Below, piece after piece: positions 45,765 through 56,320 of a stretch of DNA of 64,000 nt. Both the position numbers and the translations under genes were made by a program. The first letter of the stretch is position 1. Each line of letters starts with the position of its first letter. Below the pieces are notes generated by a model that had not been told where the DNA came from, did not search any database, and saw only the letters and a list, made by a program, of their open reading frames with translations. Origin of the DNA: Psychrobacter fozii (GTDB lineage Bacteria; Pseudomonadota; Gammaproteobacteria; Pseudomonadales; Moraxellaceae). The stretch spans positions 158,613 through 222,612 of the forward strand of contig NZ_QJSU01000007.1 in the NCBI RefSeq assembly GCF_003217155.1, in the 5' to 3' direction.

Positions 45765-46934
45765 TTACGACAATTGATCTAGCGTATATTCTTTGATTGC
45801 GAACTCACTACTATTGCTCAATTTTTCACGGGCTTGCTCAGCTTGCGTGATGCTGCTAAACACACCGATTATTTGATTGTCTGATGTAGTTCCAGAAAGC
45901 ACAAATACGGTGTTTTGCGATTTTTCAACATGCGCCCAGTGATAAGCGGCCAGACGTTTCATCAAGTCAGGGTTTTTGACCATGATGTTATCACCCGTAC
46001 GACCTTCGGTACGGTTGTAATGAATCACGTTTAGACGCAATAACCAAAAAATCACCGCCGCTTTGGCTAGCATAACAGGCAACGCACGCTTTTCATCAAG
46101 GCCAAGTGCGCGTTTAGACTCATACCCTTGTAAGAATGCCGCCATCTTACTGCGGTCAAAGTTCACTGACTCGCCTTGCTCAGCCATGCCCCACGTCGTG
46201 CAAAAGTCATTGATGGTAATGGCAATATCCATCACATAATGCTCAACACTGACCTCGGTAAAGTCTAATAAACCAGTGAGATGCTCTTCCCCTTTTTGCA
46301 GATTCCATAGGGTGTTGTCCGCAAACATATCTAAATGACACAAACCATTTGGCAACGTTGTCAGTGGCAACTCTGTGTAAGAGCGCCAAATATCACTCAT
46401 CAATTTGGCTTCATCACCTGGCATAAACTGCATTTCACGATCGCGTACATCTGCCCACGGGTATAAAGGTACGCCATACTGCTCAGCAGGCTGTAATGCT
46501 TGCAGCGTCTCATGCAACATCGCTAGAGCAGCACCGATATCATGGCACATCGCTTGCGTGGTTTGCTCTGGATGCGACCCTGCTAGGCATGGCACTAGCG
46601 TAATAGCTTTGTCTTCGTAATGAATGACATAGCGTTTATCATCGTCATCCGTTTGAACACTATTGGATTCAATAACTGATAGCGGTGCGGCAACCGGTAG
46701 CTTACCGTCTAACTGATTGAGAATAACCGCCATTTTTTCGATATCAGCAGGTGGACGCTCTTCGAATAAAGTTAATACATAAGAGTATGCGCCATCTACA
46801 TCGTCAGTCGTTTGAATAAACCAGTTTGAGTTTTTTATCCCTTGGGTAATCGGAATAGCACGCACGAAAGACACGCCAAAGCTCTGGCAAAAGGTGGCAA
46901 ACTGGTCATTGGTTAACTGGGTATAGACGGACAT
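45765..46934 (-). CDS. thrB: Homoserine kinase (ThrB2/APH fold) with C-terminal extension
   Basis: Phosphorylates homoserine in threonine synthesis. 389 aa, longer than the usual 315-325. The aminoglycoside-phosphotransferase-like fold is recognised by ITQGIKNSNWFIQTTD, YVLTLFEERPP, LCHLDMFADNTLW (catalytic Asp and Asn) and GLLDFTEVSVEHYVMDIAI. Residues from about 330 (NTVFVLSGTTSDNQIIGVFSS...) form an extra alpha/beta segment. It begins a minus-strand unit thrB-DUF2007-yafJ-SIR2 and is divergent from hisF. Confidence 0.88.
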   Translation of the reverse strand: MSVYTQLTNDQFATFCQSFGVSFVRAIPITQGIKNSNWFIQTTDDVDGAYSYVLTLFEERPPADIEKMAVILNQLDGKLPVAAPLSVIESNSVQTDDDDKRYVIHYEDKAITLVPCLAGSHPEQTTQAMCHDIGAALAMLHETLQALQPAEQYGVPLYPWADVRDREMQFMPGDEAKLMSDIWRSYTELPLTTLPNGLCHLDMFADNTLWNLQKGEEHLTGLLDFTEVSVEHYVMDIAITINDFCTTWGMAEQGESVNFDRSKMAAFLQGYESKRALGLDEKRALPVMLAKAAVIFWLLRLNVIHYNRTEGRTGDNIMVKNPDLMKRLAAYHWAHVEKSQNTVFVLSGTTSDNQIIGVFSSITQAEQAREKLSNSSEFAIKEYTLDQLS

Positions 46935-47124
46935 GACATCTCACTTTTAGCAATTGAATAAGAAGTTAAATAGAATAGATTGAGGCGGTAATCACAGCAA
47001 TTGTACCGCGCATGGGTAAACTATGGCGAAATGCATAATAATCTTACGAAAACCTGCCTGAGACAGCGGTGTTTTTGCTAGACTAGCGCCTATAGAATGA
47101 ATTGATTATAAGGTGAAAGACCCT

Positions 47125-47907
47125 ATGTTAGCAAAGCGTATCATTCCTTGTTTGGACGTTGATAATGGCCGTGTGGTCAAAGGCGTACAATTTGTCGATA
47201 TCAAAGACGCAGGTGACCCTGTCGAAGTGGCCAAACGCTACAACGAACAAGGCGCTGATGAGATTACTTTTTTAGACATTACGGCGACCAATGATGAGCG
47301 CGATACCACTTATCATACCGTTGAGCGCATGGCCGAGACTGTATTCGTCCCGCTCACCGTTGGCGGTGGCGTGCGTAAAATCGCTGATATCCGCAATTTG
47401 CTCAATGCTGGCGCGGATAAAGTAGCGATTAATTCAGCAGCAGTTTTTACCCCAGAGTTCGTTGGTGAAGCCTCACAGAAATTCGGCAATCAATGTATCG
47501 TCGTTGCCATCGATGCCAAGCGTGTCGCGGATATCAATGTTAATGGTATTGTCGTCCCACGTTGGGAGATATTCACTCACGGTGGTCGTAAGCCAACTGG
47601 CATTGATGCGGTTGCTTGGGCGAAAAAGATGGCTGATCTGGGTGCAGGTGAATTATTAGTCACCTCGATGGACGGCGACGGTACTAAAAAAGGCTATGAC
47701 TTAGCTCTAATGCAACAAATCACTAGCCAAGTAAATGTACCAGTCATTGCCTCAGGCGGCGTCGGCAACTTACAACATTTGGCCGAAGGCGTATTAGAAG
47801 GTGGCGTCGATGCAGTGCTCGCAGCCAGTATCTTCCATTTTGGTGAATACACGGTACAAGAAGCCAAAGCATATATGGCAGCGCAAGGGATACAAATGCG
47901 TCTATAG
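47125..47907 (+). CDS. hisF: Imidazole glycerol phosphate synthase subunit HisF
   Basis: Cyclase subunit in histidine synthesis. 260 aa TIM barrel: [58 protein letters not shown], and [15 protein letters not shown]. Asp11 and the Asp of AIDAK are the catalytic acids. ATG 47125 gives the normal family N-terminus and has AAGGTGA 8 nt upstream; the in-frame GTG 47113 would overlap that Shine-Dalgarno. No other his gene is adjacent. Confidence 0.97.
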   Translation: MLAKRIIPCLDVDNGRVVKGVQFVDIKDAGDPVEVAKRYNEQGADEITFLDITATNDERDTTYHTVERMAETVFVPLTVGGGVRKIADIRNLLNAGADKVAINSAAVFTPEFVGEASQKFGNQCIVVAIDAKRVADINVNGIVVPRWEIFTHGGRKPTGIDAVAWAKKMADLGAGELLVTSMDGDGTKKGYDLALMQQITSQVNVPVIASGGVGNLQHLAEGVLEGGVDAVLAASIFHFGEYTVQEAKAYMAAQGIQMRL

Positions 47908-48260
47908 TCAATCATATATAAATTAGATAGGGCGTTAGGCGTGCTGAACCTACTATTTTTAGTGTTTTCACTCGCCTACCCTGTATTTAAATGTGATTGA
48001 GCCAACTAAGACGTGTTTGATATTCGACCATGGCAGTGCCCATTTATAAATGTCTAATACGCCCCATATAACACACTGGTAAAATACAAATAAATTAGAA
48101 AAAAATGTTATCATAGCGCTAACCACTTATTTTCGTTCATTTAACTGCCGATTTGTTAGAAAACCAGATAATCAAACCTGTTATTTGAATGCATCACTCT
48201 ATTTAGCTGTTCACTTACGCCCACATCTTTATTAAAAGCCAAATAAGCAAAGGATTTTTT
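47908..48260. other. Intergenic region hisF-ribH
   Basis: 353 bp without an ORF. Imperfect inverted segments just after hisF (about 47930-47985) may act as its terminator. I looked for an FMN riboswitch before ribH and see none of its conserved stretches. AGGATTTTTT precedes ATG 48261. Confidence 0.5.
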
Positions 48261-48782
48261 ATGTCAAATCTACAACAGCAACGCAATGACGTGACTCATA
48301 TCGACGGTAATTTACATCAAAACAAAGACGTTCGTATTGGTATCGTAGTCGGTCGTTTTAATGGTTTTGTGGTTGAATCATTGGTAGATGGTGCAATTGA
48401 TGCACTACTACGTCATGGTGTATTGGGTAGCAATATCACCGTTATTCGCGTTCCTGGTGCTTTTGAATTGCCATTGGTTGCCCAACGTGCCGCTGAGTCT
48501 GATCGCTTTGATGCCATCGTTGCTTTAGGCGCTATTATTCGTGGCAGCACGCCGCATTTTGACTTCGTTGCTAGCGAATCTGCAAAAGGCTTGAGTGCTG
48601 TAGCGATGGATTATAATATCCCTGTTGCAAATGGCGTATTGACCACTGATAGCATTGAACAAGCAATTGAGCGTGCTGGCACGAAAGCTGGTAACAAGGG
48701 CTCAGAAGCGGCAATGGTTGTCATAGAAATGCTTGCTGTCTTATCACAGTTAGATATTGATGACGAAAGTGCTGACGCTTAG
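48261..48782 (+). CDS. ribH: 6,7-dimethyl-8-ribityllumazine synthase
   Basis: Penultimate enzyme of riboflavin synthesis. 173 aa. Motifs are [53 protein letters not shown] (catalytic His), and [15 protein letters not shown]. It heads the common gene group ribH-nusB-thiL-pgpA. A hairpin at 48808 separates it from nusB. Confidence 0.96.
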   Translation: MSNLQQQRNDVTHIDGNLHQNKDVRIGIVVGRFNGFVVESLVDGAIDALLRHGVLGSNITVIRVPGAFELPLVAQRAAESDRFDAIVALGAIIRGSTPHFDFVASESAKGLSAVAMDYNIPVANGVLTTDSIEQAIERAGTKAGNKGSEAAMVVIEMLAVLSQLDIDDESADA

Positions 48783-48807
48783 TTTTATTGATCGTTAGTA
48801 TTGACCA

Positions 48808-48840
48808 TTAGACAGTCTCTATTTGACTGTCTAACGGTTT
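48808..48840 (+). terminator. Hairpin after ribH
   Basis: TTAGACAGTC / GACTGTCTAA, 10-bp perfect stem with a 7-nt loop, then CGGTTTT. Probably a partial terminator before nusB. Confidence 0.65.
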
Positions 48841-49022
48841 TATTAGCACAGGTAAGCAGTGCTATTTAAGCAGCATCTATAAGTAATATTGTTTGTGACG
48901 TTGATGAAGGTTATGGTTATTACGATAACCCTCATCCACTTCGATATCCAAGACTGACTGGCAAAACGTGCCAGCCGACCACTATTTAACATTCTATTTC
49001 AAAATTCAGGTATTGACCCCTT

Positions 49023-49865
49023 ATGACTGACCAACTCAAGCACGCTATTAATGCTGCGAAAACCGCACAAATCAATGATAAACAAGCGGAAGCTACTCGT
49101 ATAGCGAGCAGCAGTGCGGGTGATCAAACCTTCGATATGAGTGAGTCTTCTTATAAGACCAGTCACACTGCCATTCGTAAGGCGCGCCGCTTTGCGATGC
49201 AAGGTCTATACGAGTGGCTCGTCACTGATCGCCGTTTTGATGTAGACGGCAAGCTCGGTTGGAAAGCCAATGCGCCGCATGATATCGCTGCCCGTACGCG
49301 CGCGACCAATGCCATGCACACCGTACATATCGGCTACTATCACGAAATGATGCGTGATATCCCAGAGCAAATTGAAGCGTTGGATGCTCTAATTCTTCAG
49401 CATCTTGATCGCGACATTGATAAGTTGGACACTGTTGAACACGCTATTCTGCTTATTGGTACTTATGAGCTGCAGAATCGCTTAGAGATTCCTTATAAGG
49501 TAGTACTTGATGAAGCGATGAAGCTTAACAATCATTTCGGTGCCACTGACGCACACAAATTGATCAATGCGGTATTAGATAGAATGGCCGTTGAGCTACG
49601 CGCTACTGAAGTAGAATCAGACACTAAAGCCAACCTGCGTACGTCACAAAAATCAGCGGCTAAACAAGCTCAAGTGAAACCAGTTGATAGCACAGAAGCC
49701 ACAAACGAAAGCGCTATTGATGACAGCCCAACTGCATCAAACAAACCTCGTATTAGCGCAAATAACACTAGTGTCAAACGCAATAGCGCTAGTAAAGCCA
49801 GTGCAAATATTAGCGAGTTTAAAGCGAGCAAAAAAGACGCTGACGATGCTAAAAAACAAGACTAG
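49023..49865 (+). CDS. nusB: Transcription antitermination factor NusB with long tails
   Basis: Component of the rRNA antitermination complex with NusE. The core is at about residues 48-195: [46 protein letters not shown], and [28 protein letters not shown]. The family is normally 140-160 aa. Here 280 aa are due to an N-terminal tail of about 45 residues and an Ala/Ser/Lys-rich, probably disordered C-terminal tail of about 80. It ends 2 bp before thiL. Confidence 0.92.
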   Translation: MTDQLKHAINAAKTAQINDKQAEATRIASSSAGDQTFDMSESSYKTSHTAIRKARRFAMQGLYEWLVTDRRFDVDGKLGWKANAPHDIAARTRATNAMHTVHIGYYHEMMRDIPEQIEALDALILQHLDRDIDKLDTVEHAILLIGTYELQNRLEIPYKVVLDEAMKLNNHFGATDAHKLINAVLDRMAVELRATEVESDTKANLRTSQKSAAKQAQVKPVDSTEATNESAIDDSPTASNKPRISANNTSVKRNSASKASANISEFKASKKDADDAKKQD

Positions 49866-49867
49866 CC

Positions 49868-50899
49868 ATGAATGAATTTGAGCTGATTGAGCGTATATTT
49901 TCGCAAATGCAAGCGGCAAATGCACCATTAGCTGGTATCGAAAAAGGTATCGGTGATGATGCAGCTGTCATGGCCTTGCCAGCAGGGTCACGATTAGTCA
50001 GCTGTATTGATACATTGGTTCAAGGTCGACATTTTAGTGCTGATTGGCAGCAAGTCAACGAGCTGGCATTTGCGATTGGTTATAAAACCGTCGCTGTCAA
50101 CGTCTCAGACATCGCAGCGATGGGTGCGACCCCGCATAGTATTTTATTGGCACTAGCGTTACCTAAACAACTTGCTAACGAAAAATGGCTCACTGAATTT
50201 GCCAAAGGTTTATTTCATGCCTGCCAGCTATTTGGTGTTTCCCTTATTGGCGGTGATACCACACGCAGTGATAATTTAGTACTGAGTGTCAGCGCGCAAG
50301 GATTGCTTGCCGCAGACACCCCAGCTGTATATCGTTCAGGTGCACAAGTTGGTGATAAGATTTATGTATCAGGGACGCTTGGCGATGCCAGTTATGCCCT
50401 GCAACATCCTGACAGTACCCAAGGTAAAGAGTTGGCTCACAGGTTACATATGCCAACGCCCCGTATCGCCTTAGGGGCAGCACTGGCAAAGATTGGCGCA
50501 ACGGCGATGATAGACATCTCTGATGGCCTTTATCAAGATATCGGGCATATCTGTCAGCAAAGCGCTGTAGGCATGCGTATTGATGTGGAGCAGCTACCTA
50601 CTAGCGAACCATTGGCAACTATTGATTTATCTGAACGCTTGTTGTGCCAACTGGCGGGTGGTGATGATTACGAGTTAGCTTTTACTTTACCTGCACATAT
50701 TGAACCACCTATTGGTAATACACCAGTTACCTGTATCGGTGAAGTAATCGCACTGTCAGATGATCTAGTGACAGATGCAAACAGGTCTATAGCATTACAC
50801 CCTGAACTATATTATCAAAATCAGCTAATCACACCCACTCAGCACGCGCCATTTGCCACATGGCCCAACCTTACTGGTTACCAACATTTTACAGGTTAG
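49868..50899 (+). CDS. thiL: Thiamine-monophosphate kinase
   Basis: Phosphorylates thiamine phosphate to the active cofactor. 343 aa. Motifs are GIGDDAAVM (metal-binding Asp pair), DTLVQGRHF, VNVSDIAAMGATP, LIGGDTTRSDNL, MIDISDGLYQDIGHI and GGDDYELAF. The start is 2 bp after nusB, and the stop lies 3 bp before pgpA, so translation is probably coupled. Confidence 0.96.
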   Translation: MNEFELIERIFSQMQAANAPLAGIEKGIGDDAAVMALPAGSRLVSCIDTLVQGRHFSADWQQVNELAFAIGYKTVAVNVSDIAAMGATPHSILLALALPKQLANEKWLTEFAKGLFHACQLFGVSLIGGDTTRSDNLVLSVSAQGLLAADTPAVYRSGAQVGDKIYVSGTLGDASYALQHPDSTQGKELAHRLHMPTPRIALGAALAKIGATAMIDISDGLYQDIGHICQQSAVGMRIDVEQLPTSEPLATIDLSERLLCQLAGGDDYELAFTLPAHIEPPIGNTPVTCIGEVIALSDDLVTDANRSIALHPELYYQNQLITPTQHAPFATWPNLTGYQHFTG

Positions 50900-50902
50900 C
50901 TC

Positions 50903-51484
50903 ATGACTGATCACGATTTATCCAAGCCTGATATCAGCAAAGCCAATGACTGCCCACCACTGCCTAAAAACGCCAGTGCGCTCGATCGTATGGTCTATTG
51001 GTTAGGCATTGGTTTGGGCAGTGGTCTGCCGCGCCGTGCCCCCGGTACTTGGGGTACCGTTGGTGGGTTAATCATCGCCATACCGCTGATGAGCTTGGGC
51101 TTCATACCTTTTCTAATTCTGACAATTCTATCTTGTATTTTCGGTATTTGGATTTGCGGACGTACTTCTGAGCTAATGCAGGGCCATGATGATCCGCATA
51201 TCGTCTGGGATGAGTGGTCTGGTATTTGGATTACCCTACTGCCTTTCTCTTATATGGGTGTTGCGACCACAAACTTTTGGCAAGATGTGTCTCAAGATCT
51301 TTCTATTTTCGCTATTGTTATCGCTTTTATATTATTTCGCTTTTTTGACATTATTAAGCCGCCGCCAATTGGCTGGGCAGATAAAAAAGTCGCAGGTGGG
51401 TTGGGTATTATGCTCGATGACATCATCGCAGGTATTATGGCAGCAGTGTTATGGGTAGTGGTTATGTTTGGTGTGCTGTTATAA
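50903..51484 (+). CDS. pgpA: Phosphatidylglycerophosphatase A
   Basis: Membrane phosphatase of phosphatidylglycerol synthesis. 193 aa, four hydrophobic helices. Family motifs are GLGSGLPRRAPGTWGTVGGL, DPHIVWDEWSGIWITL, FRFFDIIKPPPIGWADKKVAGGLGIMLDDIIAG. Last gene of the ribH-nusB-thiL-pgpA group. Confidence 0.95.
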   Translation: MTDHDLSKPDISKANDCPPLPKNASALDRMVYWLGIGLGSGLPRRAPGTWGTVGGLIIAIPLMSLGFIPFLILTILSCIFGIWICGRTSELMQGHDDPHIVWDEWSGIWITLLPFSYMGVATTNFWQDVSQDLSIFAIVIAFILFRFFDIIKPPPIGWADKKVAGGLGIMLDDIIAGIMAAVLWVVVMFGVLL

Positions 51485-51679
51485 GTAACCATAGCCGCTA
51501 TGATAGTGAGTGATCACAACATAACCTCTTATGCAGCAATTTGAATGCTATCCTCTTGCATAGAGGATTTATTTATCGTTATCAGATTGCATTACAAAGC
51601 ATGCACATCACAGCATTTTTCTAAATGAACATTTGCGCTATAATTCAATATTATACTTTGTTACATTTGTAGGGCTACT

Positions 51680-53056
51680 ATGACATCTCCTCTCTCAGTA
51701 ATTATTCTCGCTGCTGGTAAAGGCACGCGTATGCAATCAGCTAAGCCAAAAGTCCTTCAGACCTTGGCAGGCAAATCTTTGCTGAGTCACGTCCTAGATA
51801 CGTGTCATAAGCTAACTGTCAACGAGACCATTATCGTTCATGGTTTTGGCGGCGACCAAGTCAAATCGGAAATTATCGATCAGTATACGCAATCGTCAAT
51901 TACTTGGGTTGCTCAGACTGAACAGCTAGGTACAGGCCATGCGGTCAAAGTGACGCTGTCTGATTTACCGAAAGAAGGACAAAGTCTCATTCTCTACGGT
52001 GATGTGCCTTTGGTGAGCCATCAAACTCTATCAGCACTGAAGACAGCCAATACTAATGGCATGTCTATGCTGACGTTGACGGTGGATAATCCATTTGGAT
52101 TAGGTCGTATCAAACGTGACCATGTAGGCAATATCACTGCCATCGTTGAACAAAAAGATGCCAGTGTCGACGATCAGCAGATTCAAGAGATTAATAGCGG
52201 CATTTATTGTGTCGATAATGCGCTACTACATAAATACTTACCTGAACTGTCTAACGACAACGCGCAACAAGAATACTATCTTACCGATATTGTCAAAATG
52301 GCAGTCGCTGATGGTATCACGATTGCGGCGATTGAACCTGAGCATACCTTTGAAATTGAGGGTGTCAATAACCGTCAACAGCTTGCCAGCTTAGAACGTA
52401 CATGGCAAAGTAAACTGGTCGCTGACTTACAAGAAGCAGGTGTACAGTTTGCTGATCCTACCCGTGTCGATATTCGCGGTACATTGACAGCAGGCCAAGA
52501 CGTGTTTATCGATGTCGGTGTCGTATTCGAGGGCAATTGTACGCTAGGTGACAACGTCTATATTGAAGCAGGCTGTGTTATTAAAAACTCCCAACTCGGT
52601 AATGCTTGTCATATAAAGCCTTACTGCGTCATCGATCGCGCTGAGATTGGTGCGGGTGTCGATGTTGGTCCGTTTGCTCATTTGCGTCCTGACACGGTAT
52701 TGTCCGATAACAGTAAAGTCGGTAATTTTGTAGAAATTAAAAAATCGACCATTGGTCAAGGCAGCAAAATAAACCACTTAAGTTACGTCGGTGATGCCAC
52801 CGTCGGTATGGGCGTCAATATCGGAGCTGGTGTCATTACCTGTAACTATGATGGTGCTAATAAATCACAAACCATTATTGAAGACAATGCCTTTATTGGC
52901 TCTAACGCTAGCTTAGTCGCGCCAGTAACGATTGGTGACACAGCAACGGTCGCAGCAGGCTCTGTGATTACCAAAAACGTGGATGCTAGTGCATTGGCGT
53001 TTGGCCGCGCGCGACAAACACAGAAAGACGATTTTCAACGACCAACTAAAAAATAA
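51680..53056 (+). CDS. glmU: Bifunctional GlcNAc-1-P uridyltransferase / GlcN-1-P acetyltransferase
   Basis: Makes UDP-GlcNAc. 458 aa. The N-terminal nucleotidyltransferase has VIILAAGKGTRMQSAKPKVL and LYGDVPLVS. The C-terminal left-handed beta-helix has hexapeptide repeats and the acetyltransferase sequence VGNFVEIKKSTIG, then NHLSYVGDATVG and GVITCNYDGANKSQT. Length matches the family. It lies 194 bp before glmS, with a hairpin between. Confidence 0.97.
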   Translation: MTSPLSVIILAAGKGTRMQSAKPKVLQTLAGKSLLSHVLDTCHKLTVNETIIVHGFGGDQVKSEIIDQYTQSSITWVAQTEQLGTGHAVKVTLSDLPKEGQSLILYGDVPLVSHQTLSALKTANTNGMSMLTLTVDNPFGLGRIKRDHVGNITAIVEQKDASVDDQQIQEINSGIYCVDNALLHKYLPELSNDNAQQEYYLTDIVKMAVADGITIAAIEPEHTFEIEGVNNRQQLASLERTWQSKLVADLQEAGVQFADPTRVDIRGTLTAGQDVFIDVGVVFEGNCTLGDNVYIEAGCVIKNSQLGNACHIKPYCVIDRAEIGAGVDVGPFAHLRPDTVLSDNSKVGNFVEIKKSTIGQGSKINHLSYVGDATVGMGVNIGAGVITCNYDGANKSQTIIEDNAFIGSNASLVAPVTIGDTATVAAGSVITKNVDASALAFGRARQTQKDDFQRPTKK

Positions 53057-53100
53057 TCGATGCGCCAATAGTTGAGTCAATAACAGTCAGACTTAAACAA

Positions 53101-53137
53101 ATTAAGCAGCGCGGCAATCTTTGTGGTGCTGCTTAAT
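53101..53137 (+). terminator. Hairpin between glmU and glmS
   Basis: ATTAAGCAGC / GCTGCTTAAT, perfect 10-bp stem with a 17-nt loop and no T run. It may be a weak terminator or a processing site between the two genes. Confidence 0.5.
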
Positions 53138-53250
53138 TATATCTAACACGCTAAAAGCTTATCTGCTGAAAAGCTTGTTGATTGGTAAAGTACTTCTATA
53201 TAGAAAAGTTAAACTCTCAAAACAACAAAAATTAAACTTAAGGAATAGCC

Positions 53251-55095
53251 ATGTGTGGAATTGTAGGGGCAGTTGCTGAACGTAATATCGCCAATATCTT
53301 GCTTGAAGGTCTTAAGCGTTTAGAGTACCGCGGCTATGATTCCGCTGGCTTGACCGTTATTCGTGATGGTGAGTTACACCGTGAGCGCCAAGTGGGCAAA
53401 GTACAAGCACTGGTCGATGCAGTCGCTGTCAATCCAGAGTTCTTTGATGGCCATATCGGTATCGCTCATACACGTTGGGCAACGCATGGCGAGCCAGCAC
53501 AGCGCAATGCACACCCGCATGTCTCAGGTAAAATCGCGGTGGTGCATAATGGCATTGTTGAAAACTATGCTGAGCTTAAAGAAGCACTAATAGCTAAAGG
53601 TTATGTGTTTACGTCGCAAACAGATACTGAAGTCGTTGCACATCTGATTAATGATATTTATAAAACAACACCTGACTTACTAGAAGCCGTTCGTACTGTT
53701 ATTCCATTATTACATGGTGCCTTTGCCCTCGGTATTATACATATTGACTGCCCAGAAGAGCTTATTACTGTACGTTTAGGCTCGCCACTGGTGATTGGAG
53801 TAGGTATCGGTGAGAACTTTATCGCCTCAGATCAGTTAGCACTTCTGCCAGTGACTAACCGCTTTATGTATTTGGAAGAAGGTGATATCGCCAAATTGAC
53901 TCGTAACAGTATTCGAGTCTACGCGGATGGCATTGAAGTTACGCGTCAAATACATGAAATTGATGCAACCCAACACAATGCAGATAAAGGCGAATTCAAG
54001 CATTATATGCTCAAAGAAATCTATGAGCAGCCAGATGCAGTCGCACGTACCATTGAGATGGGTATCGATAAAAGTGAAACTGCCAAACTGCGTAATGACT
54101 TTTTACAACGTCATGAAACGCAGCTTTCAGGTATTCGCCATGTGCAAGTTCTCGCTTGTGGTACCAGCTATCACTCAGGTCTGGTCGCAAAATATTGGTT
54201 TGAAAGCCTTACTCGTATTCCCTGTTCGGTTGAGGTAGCCAGTGAGTTTCGTTATCGTAATCCCGTAGTGGTTGATAACTCACTAGTCATTTGCATCTCT
54301 CAGTCTGGTGAAACGGCTGATACTTTGTCTGCGCTACGTGATATTCAAAAGCATACCCCAGCAGGTCTAGTAAGCTTAGCGTTATGTAATGTTCCTACTT
54401 CATCGCTGGTACGCGAGACAGATATTTTCTTACCGACACTAGCAGGTCCTGAGATTGGTGTGGCATCTACCAAAGCATTTACCACCCAGCTTGCAGCGCT
54501 TATGTTATTAGTCATGAAGGTCGGTGTCATTCAACAGCGTATGACCAATGATTATGTAAGCACACTGATTGGCGAGCTACAACTGCTGCCGGGCCAACTA
54601 CATGCCAGCTTAAACCTTGACACACCTATCAAGACGATGAGTGAAAGCTTTGAAGATAAAAGAAGCTGCTTGTTCCTAGGCCGTGGCTTACAGTTTCCTA
54701 TTGCATTAGAAGGCGCATTAAAGCTTAAGGAAATTTCTTATATTCATGCAGAGGGCTATGCCGCAGGGGAGCTAAAACATGGCCCATTGGCATTGGTTGA
54801 TAAAGACATGCCAATCGTTGTACTAGCGCCTAAAGACAGCATGTTCGATAAGCTCAAAGCCAATATGCAAGAGGTACACGCGCGTCACGGTGAGTTGTTT
54901 GTGTTTGCCAGTGAGTCTAGTCAGATGATCGCAGAAGATAGATTGCATGTGGTTTATGTACCGGATGTTTGTGAGACACTAGCACCTATCGTCTATAGTG
55001 TGCCCGTACAGCTACTGTCATACCATGTGGCGGTTATGCGTGGTACTGACGTCGATCAGCCTCGCAATTTAGCAAAGAGCGTCACGGTGGAATAA
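53251..55095 (+). CDS. glmS: Glucosamine-6-phosphate synthase (isomerizing)
   Basis: Makes glucosamine-6-phosphate from fructose-6-phosphate and glutamine. 614 aa. N-terminal glutaminase with Cys2 (MCGIVGAVAE), RGYDSAGLTV, HTRWATHGEP and HNGIVENY. Two SIS domains follow, with LACGTSYHSGLVAKYW, CISQSGETADTL and LGRGLQFPIALEGALKLKE. The C-terminus DQPRNLAKSVTVE is diagnostic. AAGGAATAGCC precedes ATG. A strong terminator follows. Confidence 0.98.
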   Translation: MCGIVGAVAERNIANILLEGLKRLEYRGYDSAGLTVIRDGELHRERQVGKVQALVDAVAVNPEFFDGHIGIAHTRWATHGEPAQRNAHPHVSGKIAVVHNGIVENYAELKEALIAKGYVFTSQTDTEVVAHLINDIYKTTPDLLEAVRTVIPLLHGAFALGIIHIDCPEELITVRLGSPLVIGVGIGENFIASDQLALLPVTNRFMYLEEGDIAKLTRNSIRVYADGIEVTRQIHEIDATQHNADKGEFKHYMLKEIYEQPDAVARTIEMGIDKSETAKLRNDFLQRHETQLSGIRHVQVLACGTSYHSGLVAKYWFESLTRIPCSVEVASEFRYRNPVVVDNSLVICISQSGETADTLSALRDIQKHTPAGLVSLALCNVPTSSLVRETDIFLPTLAGPEIGVASTKAFTTQLAALMLLVMKVGVIQQRMTNDYVSTLIGELQLLPGQLHASLNLDTPIKTMSESFEDKRSCLFLGRGLQFPIALEGALKLKEISYIHAEGYAAGELKHGPLALVDKDMPIVVLAPKDSMFDKLKANMQEVHARHGELFVFASESSQMIAEDRLHVVYVPDVCETLAPIVYSVPVQLLSYHVAVMRGTDVDQPRNLAKSVTVE

Positions 55096-55182
55096 TTGTT
55101 GCCAAGATATAATTATGATTGTCATTGAGTAATTAGCTATCATCCTGAGTAATAAAGTATCATCCTATTGATTATGACGTTT

Positions 55183-55219
55183 ACCCCTGCTGTTGTTAAT
55201 TCAATAGCAGGGGTTTTTC
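55183..55219 (+). terminator. Terminator of glmS
   Basis: ACCCCTGCT / AGCAGGGGT stem with a long AT-rich loop and TTTTT. The same stem sequence ends the phytase-like gene at 62031. Confidence 0.82.
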
Positions 55220-55312
55220 GTTCAATAACATCATAAATTTGAATAAAAAAATAGCGATATTCTATCTATAAAACAGAGTATCGCTACCATGATTGAATCT
55301 AGTTGGTTTTAG

Positions 55313-56320
55313 TTATTTTTGGTCTCTTTCTAATACTACTCTATAGCGAGCATTACCACTTTCTAATCTTGCAAACGCTTCGTTTATCTCAGACATTTTG
55401 TACGTTTCAGTCACTGGCTGAATATTGTGACGCGCAGCAAAATCTAACATTTGGCGAAGGGTAGACGGTGACCCAGCTGGCGAACCTGACACGCTATTTT
55501 GAGCCATAATCAGTGGTGCAGCTGAAATCTCTAGTGGGGCAGCCAATAGCCCAACAAAATGCAATCGACCTTTAGGTTTCAAGGTTTTGATAACGGCGTT
55601 CCAATTCATATCAACGTTCACAGTCGAGATAACCAAATCAAAAGAGCCTGCTGCTGCTTCAATGTCGCTCTCATTTCTTGAATTTAGGCTATGGTGCGCA
55701 CCCAATTCTTTTGCTTCTTCCATTTTTGATTCGCTGGTGAATGCTGTTACTTCACAGCCCCATGCATTAGCAAATTGTAGTGCCAAATGACCTAAGCCAC
55801 CAATACCAATAACCGCCACTCTAGAAGTTGGTTTGATATCGTATTGCACCAATGGGTTAAACACTGTGATACCGCCACAAAGCAATGGCCCCACTGCATT
55901 GAAGTCCAAGCCTTCTGGAATTTTAATAACGCTGGTGTCTTTTGCACGTACTTTATCTGCAAATCCACCGTGGTTACCAATAATAGTGCCTTCTTGCTCA
56001 GCACATAAATTGTGGTCACCACTCATACACAAATCACAAACGTTGCAATAGCCTTTGTGCCAGCCCAAACCGACTTTATCACCAAGCTCTAAGTGTGTGA
56101 CATGCTGACCCTTTGCCAATACTTTACCTGCCACCTCATGGCCACCCACAAACGGATATTGGGTCATGCCCCACTCATTCTCCCACATAGATAGATCACT
56201 GTGACAAACACCGCAGCTGTGTACTTCAATTTCTACTTCGTGATCGCCTAGTGTGCCAGGGTCGTATTGGTAAGGGGTGAATTCTCCGCCTTTTTCTTTT
56301 GCTGCATATGCATTAATCAT
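55313..56320 (-). CDS. Zinc-dependent alcohol/aldehyde dehydrogenase (YahK-like)
   Basis: 335 aa medium-chain dehydrogenase. Catalytic zinc site [11 protein letters not shown] with GGHEVAGKV. The structural zinc lobe has [15 protein letters not shown], and the NAD(P) fold [17 protein letters not shown]. The order and spacing resemble cinnamyl-alcohol-dehydrogenase-type enzymes (YahK, AdhA), which reduce a wide range of aldehydes. The substrate is unknown. AAGGAATAACC precedes the start. Transcribed alone. Confidence 0.88.
   Translation of the reverse strand: MINAYAAKEKGGEFTPYQYDPGTLGDHEVEIEVHSCGVCHSDLSMWENEWGMTQYPFVGGHEVAGKVLAKGQHVTHLELGDKVGLGWHKGYCNVCDLCMSGDHNLCAEQEGTIIGNHGGFADKVRAKDTSVIKIPEGLDFNAVGPLLCGGITVFNPLVQYDIKPTSRVAVIGIGGLGHLALQFANAWGCEVTAFTSESKMEEAKELGAHHSLNSRNESDIEAAAGSFDLVISTVNVDMNWNAVIKTLKPKGRLHFVGLLAAPLEISAAPLIMAQNSVSGSPAGSPSTLRQMLDFAARHNIQPVTETYKMSEINEAFARLESGNARYRVVLERDQK

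Noticed and set aside
47908..48260. FMN riboswitch expected before ribH.
   Set aside because: The conserved RFN-element stretches are not found.
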